Notes: a model not told the origin generated them from the sequence alone. A stretch of 64,000 nt of DNA from Cheilinus undulatus (GCF_018320785.1 NC_054886.1:34408110-34472109), one strand, 5' to 3'. Positions 44,522 to 59,500 are shown, counted from the stretch's first letter. Translations and numbers: made by a program.

Positions 44522-47500
44522 CTGAAAACACAGAAAAAGACTCAGAAATAAAACGTCTAAAAACCTCTCACTCCTCTGAGAAAGAAAACCACATCTCCAC
44601 CATCGTGACTGAATTTACACGTTTGGTGTTGTTAGAGTTTTATTGGAGCGCGTTGCCACATTTGTGTTTCTTTGATGAGCGGAGGATTCCTGTGAGGCAG
44701 TAAAAACTTTACAGGAGTGTCTGAACAAAGACTGAAGAGGAGGAAGAGGTGGAAAAGAAGAGTGTTAAAAAAGGCTAACGACTGGTTCCTGGAGTCACCA
44801 CCATGATGGAGAGTGATGAGGCTCTAACGACACTAAAATCCATCTGCTTAATCCCTGCTGATGTTTATGTTTTCAGGAGAACATGTGAGTTAAATCTGCC
44901 TTGTTTGCACACTTCTGACTCGGGTTTGAAGTCACATCCAAACCTACAAACAAACAGGAGGAAGAAGGAAAAATAAACAGCTTAGCAGAGCTGGGCTCGA
45001 GTGTTTTCATCATTTTCTAAAAAATCAGGAAGCTAGCCCAGCAGTATTAACATTTCACCGTTAAGTGTTACTGTCTGCGGCAACAACACGGGGATGAAAT
45101 GGGAAGGGAGTGACGAGGTGATGAAAGAGAGGCGACAGAAAGAGGAAGGAGAAGGGTGAAAAGGTCCCAGAGTTAGGAAAGAGGAGAAAGTCAGAGCTGG
45201 GTGGGGGTGTGGATGTTCTCTGATTTGGCCTACTTTCACCCTTAAGACAGAGTCTTTCAGGATGAAACTGCATCTCAGTTCTCAACTTCTCTCAACCTTA
45301 GGCGATACTGTGTGATTGTGAGCACATGTTACCTGGGGGTCGCTGCGTAGGGAGGCCACCCCTCCCCCTCCTAGTGAATTCTTTAGGACGAAGTTAAGGC
45401 CATGGATCCCTGGGAGTGTATACCTACAACCAGCAAAAACACAAACAAAAATACTTTCAGAAATGCTAATGTAAAGATTGGGAGGGGATTTTTCAACCTA
45501 CGCCTGTGGGGGGCTTCCAGGGCAGCTTAGTGCTCTGTCCAACACAGACAGAGCAAACTCAATTCTTGGGAAACACCTTTGGGGACTGCTGAATAACCAT
45601 CTTACATTGATATTTACCTCCTACAGCTGTAAAATGTTCCTAACAATCTAATATTAGTGATATGTTTCCTTCCCTTTATGTCGCTGTGGCTCAGAGTCCT
45701 TTCTGAAGCCTTGTGAAAATATTTAAAGTGGAGTTGAAGTTTTGGTGGCCCTAAAGTATCTTTTTAGGGCTGTGGATCCCGTGGAGATTAGAGCTAAAAA
45801 CACAGACATAAAAATTGCTATCATGAAGACTGGGGGCAGATATTTCCACCACAGCACATCTCTGGGGGGCTTCCAGGGCAGCTTAGAGGTCAGTCCAACA
45901 CAGATTGAGCAAACTGTGAGCTGAAATTCTAGGGAAACACCTTTTGGTCTATCTGAAACTGATATTTACCTCCTAAAGCTGTGAAATGTCCCTACAGGTC
46001 TAATATTTGAGTTGTGTTTCTCTCTCTTGAGGATGTGTGTTTTTTTTGTAAACTGTGTGAAACATTTAATGGTGGCCTTTAAGTTTTTTTTTAAGGCCCT
46101 GGATCCCTCGGAGTGTGTCTAAAAAAAGAAAAAACCAACCAAACAAACAAACAAAAACCAAACAAAACTGCTAAAATAGAGACTGGGAGTAGATTTTTCC
46201 ACCGAGGCATTAACTGTTGAGAGCTTTCAGGGCAGCTTAGAGGTCAGTCCAACACAGATTGAGCAAACTGTGAGCTGAAATTCTAGGGAAACACCTTTTG
46301 GTCTATCTGAAACTGATATTTACCTCCTAAAGCTGTGAAATGTCCCTACAGGTCTAATATTTGAGTTGTGTTTCTCTCTCTTGAGGATGTGTGTTTTTTT
46401 TGTAAACTGTGTGAAACATTTAATGGTGGCCTTTAAGTTTTTTTTTAAGGCCCTGGATCCCTCGGAGTGTGTCTAAAAAAAGAAAAAACCAACCAAACAA
46501 ACAAACAAAAACCAAACAAAACTGCTAAAATAGAGACTGGGAGTAGATTTTTCCACCGAGGCATTAACTGTTGGGAGCTTTCAGGGCAGCTTAGAGGTCA
46601 GTCCAACACAGATGGAGCAAACTGTGAGCCTAAGTCCTAGAAAAGACCTTTAGGGACTGAAAAATAACTACTTAAACTTATATTTACATCCAAAGCTGCA
46701 ACATGTTCCTAAAATTAGGGCTGTGTTTTTTTTTTAGGATGCCGCAGTTCAACGTGTTGAAAGTCTTCTCTGTAAACCTTGTGAAAATTTTTTAATGGTG
46801 GAGTTAAATTTTTTGGTGGCCTTTAGGGTTTTTTAAAAGGCTATGGATTCCGTGGAGAGTATCTACAAAGAGCAAAAAAAAAAAAAACATAAAGACTGGG
46901 AGTGGATTGTTCCACCACTGTACATCTTTGGGGGGCGTCCAGGGCAGCCTAGGGCTGTGTTCAAACTGTGAGCCTAAACCCTAAGGAAGCCCTCTGGGGA
47001 CTTAAAAATAATCTTGAACTTGAATCTTGAACTGATATCTACCCCCTAGAGATGTGAAATGTTCGGGCAAATCTAATATTAGTGATGTGTTTCTTTCACT
47101 TTGGGGTTCTGTGGTTCAAAGTGTTAAAAGCCTTTTCTTTAAACCATGTAAAAACATTTAATGATGAACTTTAAGTTTTTGGTGGCCTTAAAGTTTGTTT
47201 TTAAAGGCCGTGGACCCCAGGGAGAGTATCTCCAAAGAGCATAAACACACAATAAAAAAAAAAAAAAAAAAAAATGCACTAGGAGTGAATTCTTTCACCA
47301 CAGCAACACCTTTGGGGGCTTCCAGTGGTGGTTTAGGGGGCCTGTGGGCCTAAATCCTAGGGAAACATTTTTTGGGGACTGAAAAACATCTTTTAAATAT
47401 GTAAAAACATTCAGTGGTGGAGTTTAAGTTTTTGGTGGCCCTTAGCTGTAGATCGAGAGGAGCATTTACAAACAGCGTTGATTTTTCCACCACCTTCGGG

Positions 47501-50500
47501 TCGGTCCAGGGCAGCTTAGAGCTGTGTTCAAACTGTGAGCCTAAATCCTAGGGAAGACCTTTGGGGTTATTTGCTAAACAAAATCTATTTTGAGTAAGGA
47601 TGGTCAATGGCTTAAAACAGTGGTTCTCAACTGGTGGGTCTGGACCCAAAAGTGGATTGCAGAGCGGTTTTTGGTTGGTCGTGAAGATGTTTGTGGGAAA
47701 ATTTGCACACTTTCTTTTGCCCTGTTTATCTTTCTATGTTCCTTAACCAATAAATCTTCAGTTTTTTACTCTGTAAAGTACTCTGAATTGCTCTGTGTAT
47801 GCCTGCCGCGTCATAAATAAACTTTCCAAACTTCAGCAATGCTACACAAAAACTTTACCACGTAAACAGACATGATGGCCTGCCAGCACAGCCTGGCACC
47901 ATATGTTAGTGCTGAGTTTATCCTGCTTTAATGCTTTTGATGTGTTTTAAAGTGTCTTGTGCTGCATTCTCCTCCAGTTTTATAGAAAGTGTGTGACAGT
48001 AAACCAAACTGGGCCTGTGTGTGGTAAAATCTGTGTATGAGTCTTTATAGGTCTGCAGCTGCTCTGAGTAGCGAGGGAGGGTCAAACATGACCGTTTGCT
48101 CAGACTGACGCTGCCTGTATGCAGTTAAGTTTGGGTTTGTGTTTGTGTCGGCCTCCCGCAGTTTTAATGATCGCTGGAGGTGCTCTAATGAAGCGTCTGT
48201 GGCGGCAGGGAGGCGTTTCTGGGTGTGAGAGGAGACGCAGGTCAGCGAGCTTTACGGCCTCCTCGTCTTCATTAAGCTAATCGCTAACACAGAGCGCTGA
48301 GTCATCGCTTAGATATGTCCAACATCTGAACGTACAGCCAAGGTTTCCCACAATCCTTCAGCAGCCATACCTGCAGATTAGCGTCTACAGCTCCTTTACT
48401 GGAGAGCTTTATGGTGCTTTCACATTAGGCATGATTTTTCTGAACTGAGCTAATTGCTCTCCTGTGGTTTGCATCCGTAAGGTTGATCATAACAGACTGT
48501 TTGTTGCCTTGATTCTGATGATTTTCACCATCAAACCGTGCCAGTCCTAAGACCGCATCCCCAAGCAGGCCTGGGTCAGATCCCCAAGCACGTCTCGTTG
48601 GCATTCACACTCACCAAAGCAAACCAGACTCTGAGAGAGTCAGTGCCACAAATTCAGAAGTACCACCACCTTTAGTTTTAAAACAGCTCAAGGGACCTGA
48701 GAAGATCCTGGTCAGAAGACCTACGGGATCTACTGGGAATAAAGCAGGTCTAAGATACATTCAGGTGCCTGCCCATGAAGGTCATTATGAACAGCGAAGC
48801 AACATAACAAGTATACCAGTGCCACTGGGTTTAATAGATACATAGAGATGAATGTCATCAGCGTACAAGAAAACCATGGAATTTACCACTGACAAAGATC
48901 AGGGAAAAATCCCAACATAATAGGCTTACAGACACTGTTCTTTATGACGGAGTATTAGGGCCACACAAAGAGAAAAAAAATAAAAGAATTAAAATATTTT
49001 TTTTACATTACAAGAATAAAGTCATAATATTAAAAGAATAAAGTTGTAATATTATCATAAAAAGTTGTAATATTACGAGAATAAAGTCGTAATATTACGA
49101 GAAAAAAGTTGTAATATTATAAGAATAAAATATTACAAGAAAGACAGTCTGCCGCAGATAAACGACGGAGTATTGTCCTGATTCTGATAATAATTTGATG
49201 CGGCTGTGCCAAAAGATGAAGTATTTCCTTATTTGTGAAAACGATACAAAAGTACAGCTTCACAAGATGCTCAACATTGCTCATTTTAACGGAGGCGGCG
49301 CCATGGCAGACTCTCTTTCTTGTAATATTTTATTCTCGCAATATTACGAGTTTTTTTGTAATATTACGAGTTTTTTTCTCGTAATATTATGACTTTATTC
49401 TCGTATTATTATGGCTTTATTCTCGTAATGTCACAATTTTTTTGTTTTTTTTTAAGATTTATTTTTGGGCATTTTTGTGCCATTTTGGTACAGGTCTACT
49501 CTGTGTCCCTAAAGTCAGAACCAAACATGGAGAATCAGAGTTCAGTTACTTTGCTCCATATATCTGGAACAAACTCCCAGAAAACATCAGGTCTGCTGAG
49601 AGTCTGAGTTCTTTTAAATCAAGGTTGAAGACTCACCTGTTCACTGCTGCCTTTGACTAAAAAACTTTTTACCTTTCTAATTTTCCATTTTTGCTCGAAC
49701 TCTGCACTGTAGCTTTTACTTTAATATTTGTTTTTATCTTTATTGTTTTTTTTTTTTTTTGCTGTTTTAAAAAAGCTTTCTATGTGTGTTTTTATCTTTT
49801 TTGGATTTTACACATATAAAGTTCAGACAAATGGCACTAGGGATGTGTCTATCTTGTGTGGGTCTTATTTGCTGTTTTTAATCACCTTTTACATGCTTTG
49901 TTTAAAATGTTTTCATTGTGTTTCTTTTTCCCTTTGTCAATGTATTTTAATGACCTGTGTGAAGCACTTTGAATTGCCTTGTTGCTGAAATGTGCTATAC
50001 AAATAAACTTGCCTTGCCCATTAGATAGAGGAGGACAGTGGATAGAGTCGGAAACAGGGTCAAGAGTGGAGGAGAGACATGCAGTAAAGGGCCTCGGGCC
50101 GGATTCGAACCCAGGCCGCCCGCATACATGGGGAGCGCCTTTAACCACTAGGCCACCTGCTCCACAATGTCACAATTTTTTAAAAATTCTTTTCTTTTTT
50201 CTCTTCGTGAGGCCCTAATACGCCGTCATAGTTCTTGAAAAGAGATCTAAGTACAAACTACCTGTAGTTACTGCAGCATATTAGAACCACACTAAAAAAA
50301 TATAATTAAGAAGAAAAAGACAAAAGCTCGAAAATCAACCCTTTGTAAAGTTTGGTTTATTGTAATTTTTTGCCTCTACCAGTTAAATTAAGGATTTTAA
50401 AACTTTTTAAAAAATTTCTAACGTTAAAGTTGAAGACTTTATAAACTTGTAAATAGATTTTTTTCTTGGTAATGCACACCTTTTAAACTCAGAGGTGTTT

Positions 50501-53500
50501 TCTTGTAAATATCTGACTTTATAATCCTAAGAATTAATTTTTTACCCCGATATTTTCACTTTTCATGGATTCTCTTTTTTTGTTTTTTATCTTTATGGGC
50601 GACCCTAAAATGCCTTGTTAATTAATTTTGACAAGGTCAGAGCAGACAGGCTCCTGCGCCCCCCTGAAATCTTTGGCACCCACCCTAGGGGTGCCTTGGA
50701 CCCCACTGCTGCATATTATATGAACATTTAGTATGAGATGGCAATCATACAAAATAATATAAAATAGCAAAACAGTACAAGAGGACTTAAAAAAAATAAA
50801 AAAATAAAAAAAGGAAAAAAAAGGAAAATTGGTAGTTTGGGTCCCAGAGAGAGTGTCTTTTCTCCAAGGTTCTCGCTTAAATCAACAGAAAGTGGAAACT
50901 AATTTTGAACTGAGAAGCAAAAAGCTGACAGTTTATTTTAACAAAGATATCTGTTTCATAGTTTCCATGACTTTGACTGCTACCTCCGACTGCCATGTTT
51001 CAGAGCGTTGGTTTCTGTCTGTGGGGAGTTCTCAAAGAATGAAAACTTTTGTTTAGAGACAAACTGAACTCACAACGCCTCCGGATGTCCAAACGTCAAC
51101 CCGTCAGCCTTTATTGTGTCTACACGTCTGTGTCTCAGCAGGCTGAGTGCCTCTGAGGAGGGTTATGACGGTCAGTAATGTTTACAGGGCTGTCTTGGTT
51201 ATAGTGCGGTTGTGTTGCTGGTTTGTCTCGGTCTGTTGTGGTTCCCCTCCTCACCTCCAGCACTGTGTAAAAGTCTGGAGTCTGTGTTTTGTTTGTTTGG
51301 TTTGAAATCAGAGTCGGTACCATGGCTAGGATGTTTTAAAGAGGATTAGAGACATCCTCTGGTTATTGGTGGGCACGTTATAACAAACAGCTGTAAGACT
51401 TCTGGAAACCAAAAGATACCTGCCCATCCATGAACCTTACGGTCATGCTTAAATCTATGCACAGAGCATTGTGCTGTCAGGATGCTTTGCACTTTGTCCT
51501 GCAGGCTCGATCTGCTCTGCATGGATTTATACGGAAAGGTTGCACCCAGCTTGAAAAAGACCTGGTGCAAATCTCCTGCAGAGTGGAGCAGTGTGGCACT
51601 TCTGGGATGCACCACTGACGGACCAGAGTTGTGCAGCGGGTTTGCAAAGATTAGCCAGAAAGGGACCAATTTGCTGCATGGACAGAATATGTGTAATTTG
51701 GGGGTAATAAGTGATCCATGGATCAATTTTCTACATTCTGTTCGTCTATCCCAGGAGGGGTACACCCTGGGCTGACATACAGAGCTAACACACATGCATG
51801 CATGCACAGGGAGAACATGCAAACTCCAGACAGAAAGGCCCTAGCAGGGATCTGAACCAGGAACCTTCCAAATCCATGCACCACCATGCAGCCTTAGTAA
51901 TATCTGATAAGGAAAATTTTATTGTGGCCTTTAAATTTTAAACAGCTGTTGTGATTGAAGCATGAAGAGAGAAGTCTTAGTGGCGTGCCGAACTGATCAG
52001 CACAGAGTGAGTGGAGGAAGACGCAAACATGGAGGAGGTTTATGTGGTTTTCCTGCAGTCTGATAAACATGCTTGCTGTGTGTCATGTATAAATGTGGGA
52101 CGATTATCTGTTCAACCACAGATTGAGCGTCTTGTTTTTCCTCTGTTGTGTCTTGCGGCTGAAGGCCGACGTCTGACAGCGATTACACCGACCACAGGGG
52201 CTGATTTCTGCTGAGAGTGCTCTGATGAAATCTGGGATTCCTGGGAGGAGGAGTTTAAGTTCCTCTTTAACGCAACAGTCTTTTAAAATCATGGCACGGG
52301 ATGTTTTCATATCAGCTGTTCACCATAGTCACCATAAAATTAGCTTACTTCCATAAATGCACAAAGATCATGAGCACAAAACTCTGAGGCTGAGAAATGG
52401 AGCCAATGAGGAAGCAGAGGATGTGTTCTGCTGTGAGTTGGTCCCCGTAAACCCTCATGCTAACAGATTATGTGCATTCTATTCTTTTAAATGAGATTCT
52501 TCTTTATCTAAATGAGGCATTTCTGATGTAGACCTTCACAATAAAAGCTTTAGAACAAAGCAACACCTCACTGATTTAACTTGAGCTGGCAGCTTGCCAG
52601 CTAGCATGTTTATAGCTGCCTCTCCAACATAATCTGACACCGCAGCCTGATTCTTTAAACCATCATGGACTTTAAACCAGAGATTCATCAGTTAAAACAC
52701 ATTTTAAACTGTTTTTCAAGTGTTGCAGTACGAATTGCTGCAGGTAGGCTAGTGACAAACTGAGTTGATCTGTTGCAGCTCACAGCAGTGTTAATTTTGT
52801 TCGCTATTTTAAATTTTAATTTAAGTTTTAGTCCCATTTTAGTCTTTTCTACCCTTTTTAATTCTAGTCTAGTTTTAGTTGACGAAAACTCAAAACATTT
52901 TAGTCTAGTTTTAGTTCATAAAAGTCCTCACATTTTAGTCTTTACTTTTAGTCCAAGCATTTATTTTCTTGCCTAAATCTGGTACCAAATCATGGAAGTG
53001 TGTTCTCTGCACCCTGGTAAACCTGGGTCCCTGCTTTCTACAGCTGAGAGGCAGAATAGATACAGGCGCATTGCATTTTGACAGATTTACCCACAGTGGA
53101 GAAATATCACAGATTTTGAATGTCTGACGAAAACTACATTATATTTTAGTCCAGTTTTAGTCACCTTGACGAAAACTAAACTTAGTTTTTGTCAGTTTTA
53201 GTTATCAGGTTCTACTTTTGTTAGTCTAGTTTTCGCCATGGGAAAAAAGGCTGTGGAAGAACAGTTTTAGTCATAGTCTTAGTCGACGAAATTAACACTG
53301 GCTCACAGCTTGTGTTAAATCCGCAGACAGGCCGACAGCCGCTGTGCAAAGAGAGCACACTCGCTGCATGTTGCTGTTATTACAGACGTGAGTCTTTGGT
53401 GCTAACAACTGGACTGCGCTGTTGTCTGTCACATATCACTCCGCTACGTTGCTCACCGTGTGACGGCATTGTTCGTCCCAGGCTGGATGAGGTGGGAGAA

Positions 53501-56500
53501 GTATTCCTCCACCACAGAAGAAGTCAGGTGTTTCTTCAGGTAGGGGAAGAAGAGCGGATGGCGAGCTATCACTCCTGCAGAACGAGACAGAAATAGTGAT
53601 GGAAATCAGACAAAGCTGCCTTTCATGCAGTAATTCGTCCTCTTACTGAATATTTAGAGGTTTCTCACCAATGTTAGCCGAGTCTCCTTTGTCTCCACTC
53701 CTCGTGTAGGCCAGCTCCTCCAGTCTGTAGCTGTGAGGTCCACTGGGCAGCTCTGGACGCAAACCAGAAAACCAAAAGCGTGTTTGTGTGGCTCAACAGA
53801 AGGCGATAAAACAAGGACAGAATCAGGCTTTTATTTCTGTCCAGCAGCCTTGTTTATTCTCATGGAGGAGCTCTTTCAGCTGAGGTCTGGAAGCATTTTT
53901 AATGTGTGAAAATGTCTGTTTAAGGAGTCTGGGAGCCAGCGTCTTCACCTGGATAAACAAACTGAACTGAGCCTCGTTAGTCAAAGAAGAACGGCTGAAG
54001 AAAGGAAGGAGTCGCCTCAAAGATTCATGGGAAATTAACAAAACTTCAACCTAAAGTGGAACTCTTTGACACTCAGAAATACTTGGCATTAAAAATATAT
54101 AGCTGATCTGTTTAACCATTTACAAACCACAATTCCAAAAAAGTTGAATTTGATGCCTGCAACACATTCCAAAAAAGTTGGGACAGGGGCAGAAACGACT
54201 GGGAAAGTGGTGGAAGTCTCCAAAAACAACTGGAACATTCCACAGGCAAGTGGGTGAATTGGTAACAGGTGATGATTGGGTATAAAAGATGCACACCTGA
54301 AAGGCTCAGTCAATTTCAATCGATGATGGTGAGAGGTTCTCACCTTTGGGAATGACTGTAAAGGCAAACTGTCCAGCTGTTTATTTTTTACAACACGTAA
54401 CTGGAAGGAATTTAGAGATTTGCCCATCTAAAGTCCATAGTTCAGATTCAGAGAATCTGAAGAAATTGCTGCATTTGAAGGCCAAGTTTGAAGGTCGGTG
54501 TTGGATGCTTGTAATTTTTGGGCCGTCAGGGGCCACTGCTTTAAAAACAGGCATGATTCTGTACTTAAATCCCTGAACAGGCTCAGGAACATTCCAGAAA
54601 TCACTGTTTGTCAACACAGTTGGCCGTGCCATCCAACAATGACAGTTAAGCTGGATCATGGAGAGAAGAAGCCGTATGTGAACAGGATCCAGAAACATCG
54701 CCGTCTTCTCTGGACCAAAGCTCATTTAACATGGACTGAGGAGACATGGAAAACAGTTCTGTGGTCAGAGGAAACCACAGATGCTGTGTCCTGTGGGCTA
54801 AAGAGGAGAGGGAGCATCCAGCTTGTTCTCCTGGCTCAGTTCTAAAGCCTGCATCTCTGTTGGTATGGGGTTGCATTAGTGCCTATGGCAGAGTTCATCA
54901 AGTACCTTTTGCACAAGGGCCAGATTTAGTCTCAACAGAAACTCTGGGGGCCGGATTTTCAAATACACAAAAATTAAATAAATATTCTGGTCTGATTGAA
55001 ATATTATTGCAGTAGTATTTGTATTTTCCTTGAAACTACAGGACATTTTTAGTCATTACCAGTGAGATCTATCCCTATTATCTATAATGCAGCAGGCCTG
55101 ACAACAGGATTGGCTGGACCCCTGAAAATCCAAGAGAATAGGCCCTCCCTAATTGTCATTTAGCACCAGTATTAACCTATTTTGACACTTTTAACCTGTT
55201 GTTGATACTTTTTGCCTATTTAACCCAATTTTTGCATGATTTAAACCACTTTTAAACCACGTTTCTACATGTTTTATCCGCTTTGTGCCACTCTTATATC
55301 CATTTTTGCCACTTTTCTTCTATTTTTGCCACTTTTTAACCCTTTTATTACATTTTTTGCAACAATTTTTGCAACTTTAGAAGCATTTTTCCCACTTTTA
55401 AGCCATTGTTGATACTTTTTGCCTCATTAACCTAATTATTGAAAGATTTTAACCCCCTTTAAGCCACTTTTTTTGCATGTTTTATCCCCTTTATGCCACT
55501 CTATTATCAATTTTTGTCACTTTTTTCTATTTTTGCCACTTTTTAACCCCTTTTCTTTACTTTCTTGCACTAATTTTGTCATTTGTAACCAATTTTGATA
55601 CCTTGCGTCCCTTCTTTCCTCCTTTTTTTCCCCCCCTTTTCACAACGTTTTTCAGCCAATTTTTTGCAACACTTCTGCCAACCTTAACCATTTTTTAAAT
55701 ATCGACTAATTTTGACAGTAAATTTCTGTAAAAACAGATCAAATGTTTGTTGGATGGATTTAACAGCTGCAGACATTTAAAGCAAAAGGATACTCTTAAA
55801 ATCTTCTTTTCCTCCTTTTCTGAATTTAATGATCTTTCGTGGGCCAGACGGGAAGCTTTGGGGGGCCTGATGTGGCCCCAGGGCCGCCAGTTGATGATCA
55901 GTGGTCTATGGCGTGGGCAGCTCTAACATCTGGAAAGGAACTATCAATGCTGAAAAGTAGAGAGAGCTTTTAGAGCAACATATGCTCCCATCCAGACAAC
56001 GTCTCTTTCTGCTAAACCCCATACCACATCCATCACAACAGCATGGCTTCATAGGAGAAGAGTCCGGGTCCTGAACTGGTCTGCCTGCAGTCCCGACCTT
56101 TCACCAATAGAAAACATTTGGAGCATTAGAAAAGGAAAAATCCAGGAAAGAAGACCCAGGAGTGCTGAGCTAGAATCCTACATCAGACGAGAATGGGGCA
56201 ACATTTCTCCCCCATCAACTGGTCTCCTCACCTCCCAGACGTTTACAGACCGTTGGTGCTACACAATTTTGACCTGTCCCTACTATTTTGAGATGTGTTG
56301 CTGCCATCAAATTCAAAATGAGCTAATATTTTCATGAAACGTTAAAATATCTCAGTTTAACATCTCATCAGTTTTTTATGTTACATTGTGAATAAAATAT
56401 AGATTTATGAGATTCATCGAACATTGACTTCCGTTTTTATTTACATTTTACACAACGTCCCAACTTTTCTACAAGTGGTGTTGTGTATTAATTGTTAATG

Positions 56501-59500
56501 ACACTGATCATCAACTGGCGGCCCAGGGGCCATATCAGGCCCCCAAAGCCTTCTGTCTGGCCCCCCGAAAGATCCCTAAATTCAGAAAAGGAGGAAAATA
56601 TGATGTTGTGGTTTTAGGAGGTTCCTTTGGCTTTAAATGTCTGCAGCTGTTAAATCCACCCCAAAAACACTTCATATTTGAAAAGTTTTAAAATTACTTA
56701 ACATTTGATCTGTTTTTTACTGAAATTTTGTGTCATAATTAGTAGATATTTAAAAAAGGCTTAAGGTGGCAGAAGTGCTGCAAAAATGACATGATAAAGT
56801 GGTGAAAAGGGTAAGAGAGAAACAAAAATGGGTGATAAGTGGCAAAATGGGAGAAAACTTGGCAGAAAAGGTGGTGAAATGAGTCAAAAACTGGTAAAAA
56901 AGGAAAAAAAGTATCAAAAATTGGTTAAAAATGACAAGAAAGAGTGCAACAAAGTAATGAAAAGGGGTTGAAAGTGGTAAAAATTGATTAAAAAGTGGCA
57001 CAAAGGGGATAAAAAATGCAGGAAAAGTGGTTGAAAATGGCTTAAGAATGGTTAAAGAATGGCAAAAATTGCTTTTAAACTTGCAAAAAAGGTTGAAAAA
57101 TGTAATGAAAAGGGGTTAAAAGTGGCAAAAATAGAAGAAAAGTAAAAAAAATGTTAAAAGAATGGCACAAAGGGGATTGAAAAATGCAGGAAAAGTGGTT
57201 AAAATGGTTTGAAGTATGGCAAAGATGGGTAAAAGTAGCAAAAGGGGCAAAAAGTATCAAAAAGTGTTTAAAAATGACAAGAAAGAGTGCAACAAAGAAA
57301 TGAAAAGTGGTTAAAAAGTGGCAAAAGTTGAAGAAAAGTGGAAAAAATTGATAAACAAGTGGCACAAAGGGGATAAAAATGCATGAAAAGTGGTTGAAAA
57401 TGGGTTAAAGAAAGGCAAAGAATGGGTGAAAGAGGCAAAAAAATGCTTTTAAAGTTGCAAAAATTGTTGAAAAGTGTAATGAAAAGGGTTTAAAAGTGGC
57501 AAAAATAGAAGAAAAGTGGAAAATAATGATAAAAGAATGGCACAAAGGGGATAAAAATGCATGAAAAGTGGTTAAAATGGGTTTAAAAGAGGCAAAAATG
57601 GGTTAAAAGTGGCAAAAATTGCTTTCAAAGTTGCAAAAAATGTTGAAAAAATGCAATAAAAAGGAGTTCAAAGTGGCAAAATTAGAAGAAAAGTGGAAAG
57701 CATCAAAAGAGTTAAAAGTGTCAAAATGAGTTAATACTAGTGCTAAATCATGATTGAGGATTCTCTGGGATTTTCAGGGGTCCAGGTCTGTCTCCTTGTG
57801 TCCTGCTGCATTATAGATAACAGGGATAGATCTTGCTGGTAATGACTAAAAAGGTCTTGCGGTTTGAAAAAAAATACAAATACTACTGAATCAGAATTAA
57901 AAAAAAATATTGATTTAATTTTTGTGTATTTGAAAGTCCGGCCCCCAGAGTTCCTGTCAAGACTAAATCTGGCCCTGGTACAAATGTATTTGACCCCTGG
58001 TTTATGAGCACTGTTGCCTTTATTTTTACTTTGAAATGAAGTTTGTTATGTCTTTAACCTCTCTGTTTAACTATCTGTCCTTCTTCTCAGCTGTGTTTTT
58101 GAATGTATTTGTTTGTAGCCGTGGATGTGACCTCAAACCCGAGTCAAAACTTTCCATGTGTGTCTATAATCCCATAAAAAAACAATAGAGCTAATCAGTA
58201 AGGAACAGGTATCTTGTCTTCTGTATGCAGTTGAAAATAGGTTGAAAAGGATTTTCCAAATCAATGCATTCTGCTTTTATCCACATTTTACGGAGTGTCC
58301 AAACTTTTTTAGAACTGGGGTAGTCGTCAGAAACAAAAAGTCAAAATTCAGCTAAGATCGTCTGTGTCTGCAACATTTTAAATACAGTTTTTATATAAAA
58401 ATATGTTCAAAACATTTCATCTGCAGTTTTAGGGACGGTGAGGAGAATCAGCTGACTATTAAAGACCTGTTGGATGCATTAAGCATGCCTCTTTATATAA
58501 AATGTATGATAATAAGAGAAAGAAAGGATCAGAGTAAAAAAGATGCAGATCATAACTCCTGCCTGCAGGGCAGATGATCAACTTGCAGCGCATTTTTCTT
58601 CATCATTTCCTCTACAGAAGTGTGACAGAAGACCATGATTTCTCCAAAGACGTGACAATAAGGATGAAATACATGACTAACCCAGCTGAAGTGGATCAAA
58701 GATGCATGTTTTGATGTGAAAATAAAGAGAATTAATATTAAATGTGGCAGCTCTGCCTTTTCTTCCTTCATTTGCATGTTTTTATTCTCTTTGGTTTGTT
58801 TTTGTGATTGAAGTGGACTTCCTGTTCCTGACCTGGAATGTGAAGCAGGTCGAGGCGACGCCAGGACTCTGAGCACGTCTGTGCAGGACGACACTGAAGA
58901 AATACTGAGTCAGAAATGGTCTGCATTCAAATGTTTACTTTAACTACTCTTCAAACCACACTTACAGTTCCTCTAGTGTTTGACTATGGCGTTGTTTATG
59001 TTGATGCATTAACGCGTTCATCACTCATGCTGCAGACAGATTAACAAATGTTCTCAGGAGGCCTGAAGGAGTCTGTGGGTGCGTTTCCAGCGCTTGTGTG
59101 CCAGTGTGCAGAGCCATGTGAGTGCAGCCTTGGAGAGCGGATAAAAAGGCTCAGCATGTGCTCTCTTTTTTAGGAGTTGGAAATAACACAAACGAACAAA
59201 TACGTTCACAAACACCAAGGAGGAGGGAGTCGTTTCTCACAGCCTTAACCTCGCTCTCGTTAGCCGGTGGCCTCAATGTTCTCTTTGTGAGTCTGCGGGT
59301 TTTATGGGGCATTGTGGTTTTAAGTTTATGCTTCATTATCATTCACTGGATTTCTCTGTTTCTAAATAAGAAGTGAAAGGGAAGCCATCGCCCTCTAGTG
59401 GCAGAGGATTCAATCCTCTGCTTGGTTTTTGATCGAGGAGCAGAGTAAAATAAGACCACGCTTGTTTACCTTTGTCTGGTACCTCCTCCTCTGAGGTAGG

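Larger units (their letters stand above)
48943..50230. mobile_element. TIR element with GTAATATTACGAG sub-repeats, hosting a LINE tail and a SINE
   Basis: Ends TATGACGGAGTATTAGGGCC and GGCCCTAATACGCCGTCATA are inverted. The 6-bp direct repeat GTTCTT flanks them. Subterminal tandem copies of AAAGTCGTAATATTACGAGA (49000-49135) recur inverted at 49320-49440. A second inverted pair (AAGAAAGACAGTCTGCC at 49138, GGCAGACTCTCTTTCTT at 49306) lies within. The superfamily is not assigned. LINE and SINE fragments sit between the inner repeat and the right end. Confidence 0.75.

Noticed and set aside
50019-50166. tRNA-like sequence with intact A and B boxes
   Set aside because: Attached to a SINE body and directly abutting a LINE tail; a retroposon, not a tRNA gene.
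54498-54845. 115-aa frame in the Tc1-like fossil
   Set aside because: A partial transposase remnant with frameshifts on both sides, not a host gene.
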